Of a stretch of 5,609 nt of DNA, positions 4,535 to 5,609 are shown one piece after another. Under the pieces are notes generated by a model. That model worked only from the letters and a program-made list of their open reading frames with translations, was not told where the DNA came from and did not search any database. Both the position numbers and the translations under genes were made by a program. Each line of letters starts with the position of its first letter. The stretch's first letter is position 1. This DNA is from Omnitrophica bacterium GWA2_52_8 (lineage in GTDB: Bacteria > Omnitrophota > Omnitrophia > Omnitrophales > Aquincolibacteriaceae): positions 2,501-8,109 of the forward strand of contig MHFC01000015.1 in assembly GCA_001804025.1 (NCBI GenBank). Direction: 5' to 3'.

Positions 4535-5609
4535 TTACGAGCTGAGACGCAGCGCTTTGCTCTCGGAAACGCCGGCGTACTCAAGCAGTTCCGGAAAGTC
4601 CCGGGTACGCATCTGCCAGTAACGGGAGTCGGATAAGATCTGGATAAATTTTTCCCGGCTAAGCCGGAAATTTTTTTCATCCCCCATCAGGCGGTAACCC
4701 CGGCACAACGCCGAAACCATCGATGCATCGTAGGGATAGGCATAGGCAATCGAGCGGAGCCATTTCATGAGTTTTTCGGGCCGGCCGGCCGGCGTAAAAT
4801 TGATATTATTAATGAAGTTGGCCACGAGGTTAAACGTAAACCAGATCTCTTTGAGCTGGTCCTGGCTCGGCACACTGTCCCGCGGCAGATCAAAAACGGC
4901 GCGGCCGGTTGCCACGGGATTTTTTTTGTCGAAAAAATAGCCGAATTCGCCGCGCGCTGCCGAGCGCCCGGGGTTGAGTGTCTTGTCGTAACTCTCGACT
5001 TCCGCCCGTTCATCCCCGAGTTCCTGAAAAGCCGAAAATATTTCAGTGCCTTTAAGCGGCTGACAGATATAAAAACTCGACCAGTCCCATTTCAGTTCGT
5101 CGGCAAAATCAAAACTGTCCATCATTTGCCCGAAAATTTCGCGCGGAAAACCAATAATGAAATTGGCGCTGACGAAAACTTCGGGAAACTTCAGGAAGCG
5201 TTCGCGCGCCACCCTGAGTTTGGGTTTTGTGGCCGGCTTCTTGACCTTGTGCAGCATTTCGTCATTGCCGGTTTCGATACCGATTTTGAAGGCCCTCATT
5301 CCCGAACGGACCATCCATTCCATGATTTCATCGGTGATTGCTGAAGCGATCAAACCATTGTTGCTGATCCACTCCAGGTCCGGGATCTCGGCCGCCATGA
5401 GTTTGAACATCTCGACCGCGCGCGCCGGATCCCAAAGCAGGTCGTCATCGAGCCAGTCAATCTGTCGGATGCCCTTTTCTTTATACAGATATTTGATTTC
5501 ATCGACCACATTGCGGATGCTCCGCCCGCGCACCCCGAAGCCGTTGAAATTGCGCACCGTGCAGAACGTGCAGCGGGCACGGCAGCCGCGGTTGCTGAGT
5601 ACCGTCGCA
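4535..5609 (-). CDS. Radical SAM enzyme, B12-binding-type family (N-terminus outside the window)
   Basis: The frame stays open to the right edge, giving 357 visible residues. The GTG at 5555-5557 can be read as a start, but it lies just downstream of the iron-sulphur motif, so that start would give a dead enzyme. Numbering from the first visible codon (5606-5608), CRARCTFC supplies the CxxxCxxC cysteines 9, 13 and 16 that hold the [4Fe-4S] cluster for SAM cleavage. Then come DWLDDDLLWD (51-60), IGIETGND (109-116) and FIIGFP (150-155), the usual barrel motifs. The NRGC lead-in and the VRGRS after the motif resemble cobalamin-binding radical SAM proteins, whose B12 domain would lie upstream off the edge. 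The last 180 residues are not recognised. It is the first visible gene of the operon. Methylation or rearrangement of a sugar or lipid precursor is a guess from context. Confidence 0.93.
   Translation of the reverse strand, partial: ATVLSNRGCRARCTFCTVRNFNGFGVRGRSIRNVVDEIKYLYKEKGIRQIDWLDDDLLWDPARAVEMFKLMAAEIPDLEWISNNGLIASAITDEIMEWMVRSGMRAFKIGIETGNDEMLHKVKKPATKPKLRVARERFLKFPEVFVSANFIIGFPREIFGQMMDSFDFADELKWDWSSFYICQPLKGTEIFSAFQELGDERAEVESYDKTLNPGRSAARGEFGYFFDKKNPVATGRAVFDLPRDSVPSQDQLKEIWFTFNLVANFINNINFTPAGRPEKLMKWLRSIAYAYPYDASMVSALCRGYRLMGDEKNFRLSREKFIQILSDSRYWQMRTRDFPELLEYAGVSESKALRLSS
4780..4793. repeat. Perfect 14-base GGCC palindrome inside the radical SAM gene
   Basis: GCCGGCCGGCCGGC equals its own reverse complement and is a tetranucleotide repeat. 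It encodes Thr-Pro-Ala-Gly-Arg-Pro (part) and may simply reflect GC-rich codons. Confidence 0.35.
4920..4927. repeat. Eight-base A/T homopolymer in the radical SAM gene
   Basis: Eight T on the + strand, encoding Asp-Lys-Lys-Asn on the coding strand in the unassigned C-terminal half of the radical SAM protein. Confidence 0.5.

Larger units (their letters stand above)
525..5609 (-). other. Probable six-gene glycan-modification operon
   Basis: Six genes lie head to tail on the - strand. In transcription order the spacings are 38 bases, a 4-base overlap (ATGA), then 7, 1 and 2 bases. No promoter-sized gap exists, so transcription probably starts beyond the right edge. The functions (radical SAM, SDR, methyltransferase, GT2, two membrane proteins) are coherent with making and transferring a modified sugar. 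Co-transcription is inferred from spacing only. Confidence 0.8.

Noticed and set aside
4411..4680. Possible small - strand gene across the radical SAM/SDR junction
   Set aside because: It overlaps both genes in another frame, and its translation is just their shifted reading (HSRKFRIYRRRRH matches the SDR glycine-motif DNA out of frame).

Overview
The window is a dense bacterial block with almost no non-coding DNA and a GC content that looks like the mid to upper 50s. The enzymes point to a surface-glycan or deoxysugar locus, probably from a Gram-negative and possibly uncultured lineage. The sequence alone does not fix the phylum. I see no tRNA, rRNA, CRISPR array, transposase or attachment site.

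Layout: on the + strand, positions 1-528 hold the C-terminal 175 residues of a membrane protein that starts outside the window. All other genes are on the - strand and run right to left as one apparent operon. In transcription order they are: a radical SAM enzyme (5609-4535, N-terminus off the edge), an NAD(P)-dependent sugar epimerase/reductase (4496-3615), a zinc-ribbon SAM methyltransferase of the sugar C-methyltransferase type (3618-2419), a family 2 glycosyltransferase (2411-1599), and two small membrane proteins (1597-1073 and 1070-525). Junctions after the first gene are +38, -4, +7, +1 and +2 bases, so translational coupling is likely. The + strand gene and the last - strand gene overlap tail to tail by four bases (TTAA).

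How the genes may work together (inference): the radical SAM enzyme, methyltransferase and SDR would make or modify an unusual, possibly C-methylated sugar, and the GT2 enzyme would transfer a sugar, possibly to a polyprenyl phosphate. The two membrane proteins share one design: three hydrophobic segments, then a cytoplasmic domain that looks like a winged helix. Their domains align by eye, so they look like tandem paralogues. I recognise no named family for them, and they are the most interesting part of the window. Two nine-base and two eight-base homopolymer runs inside the operon genes are a second point to check.
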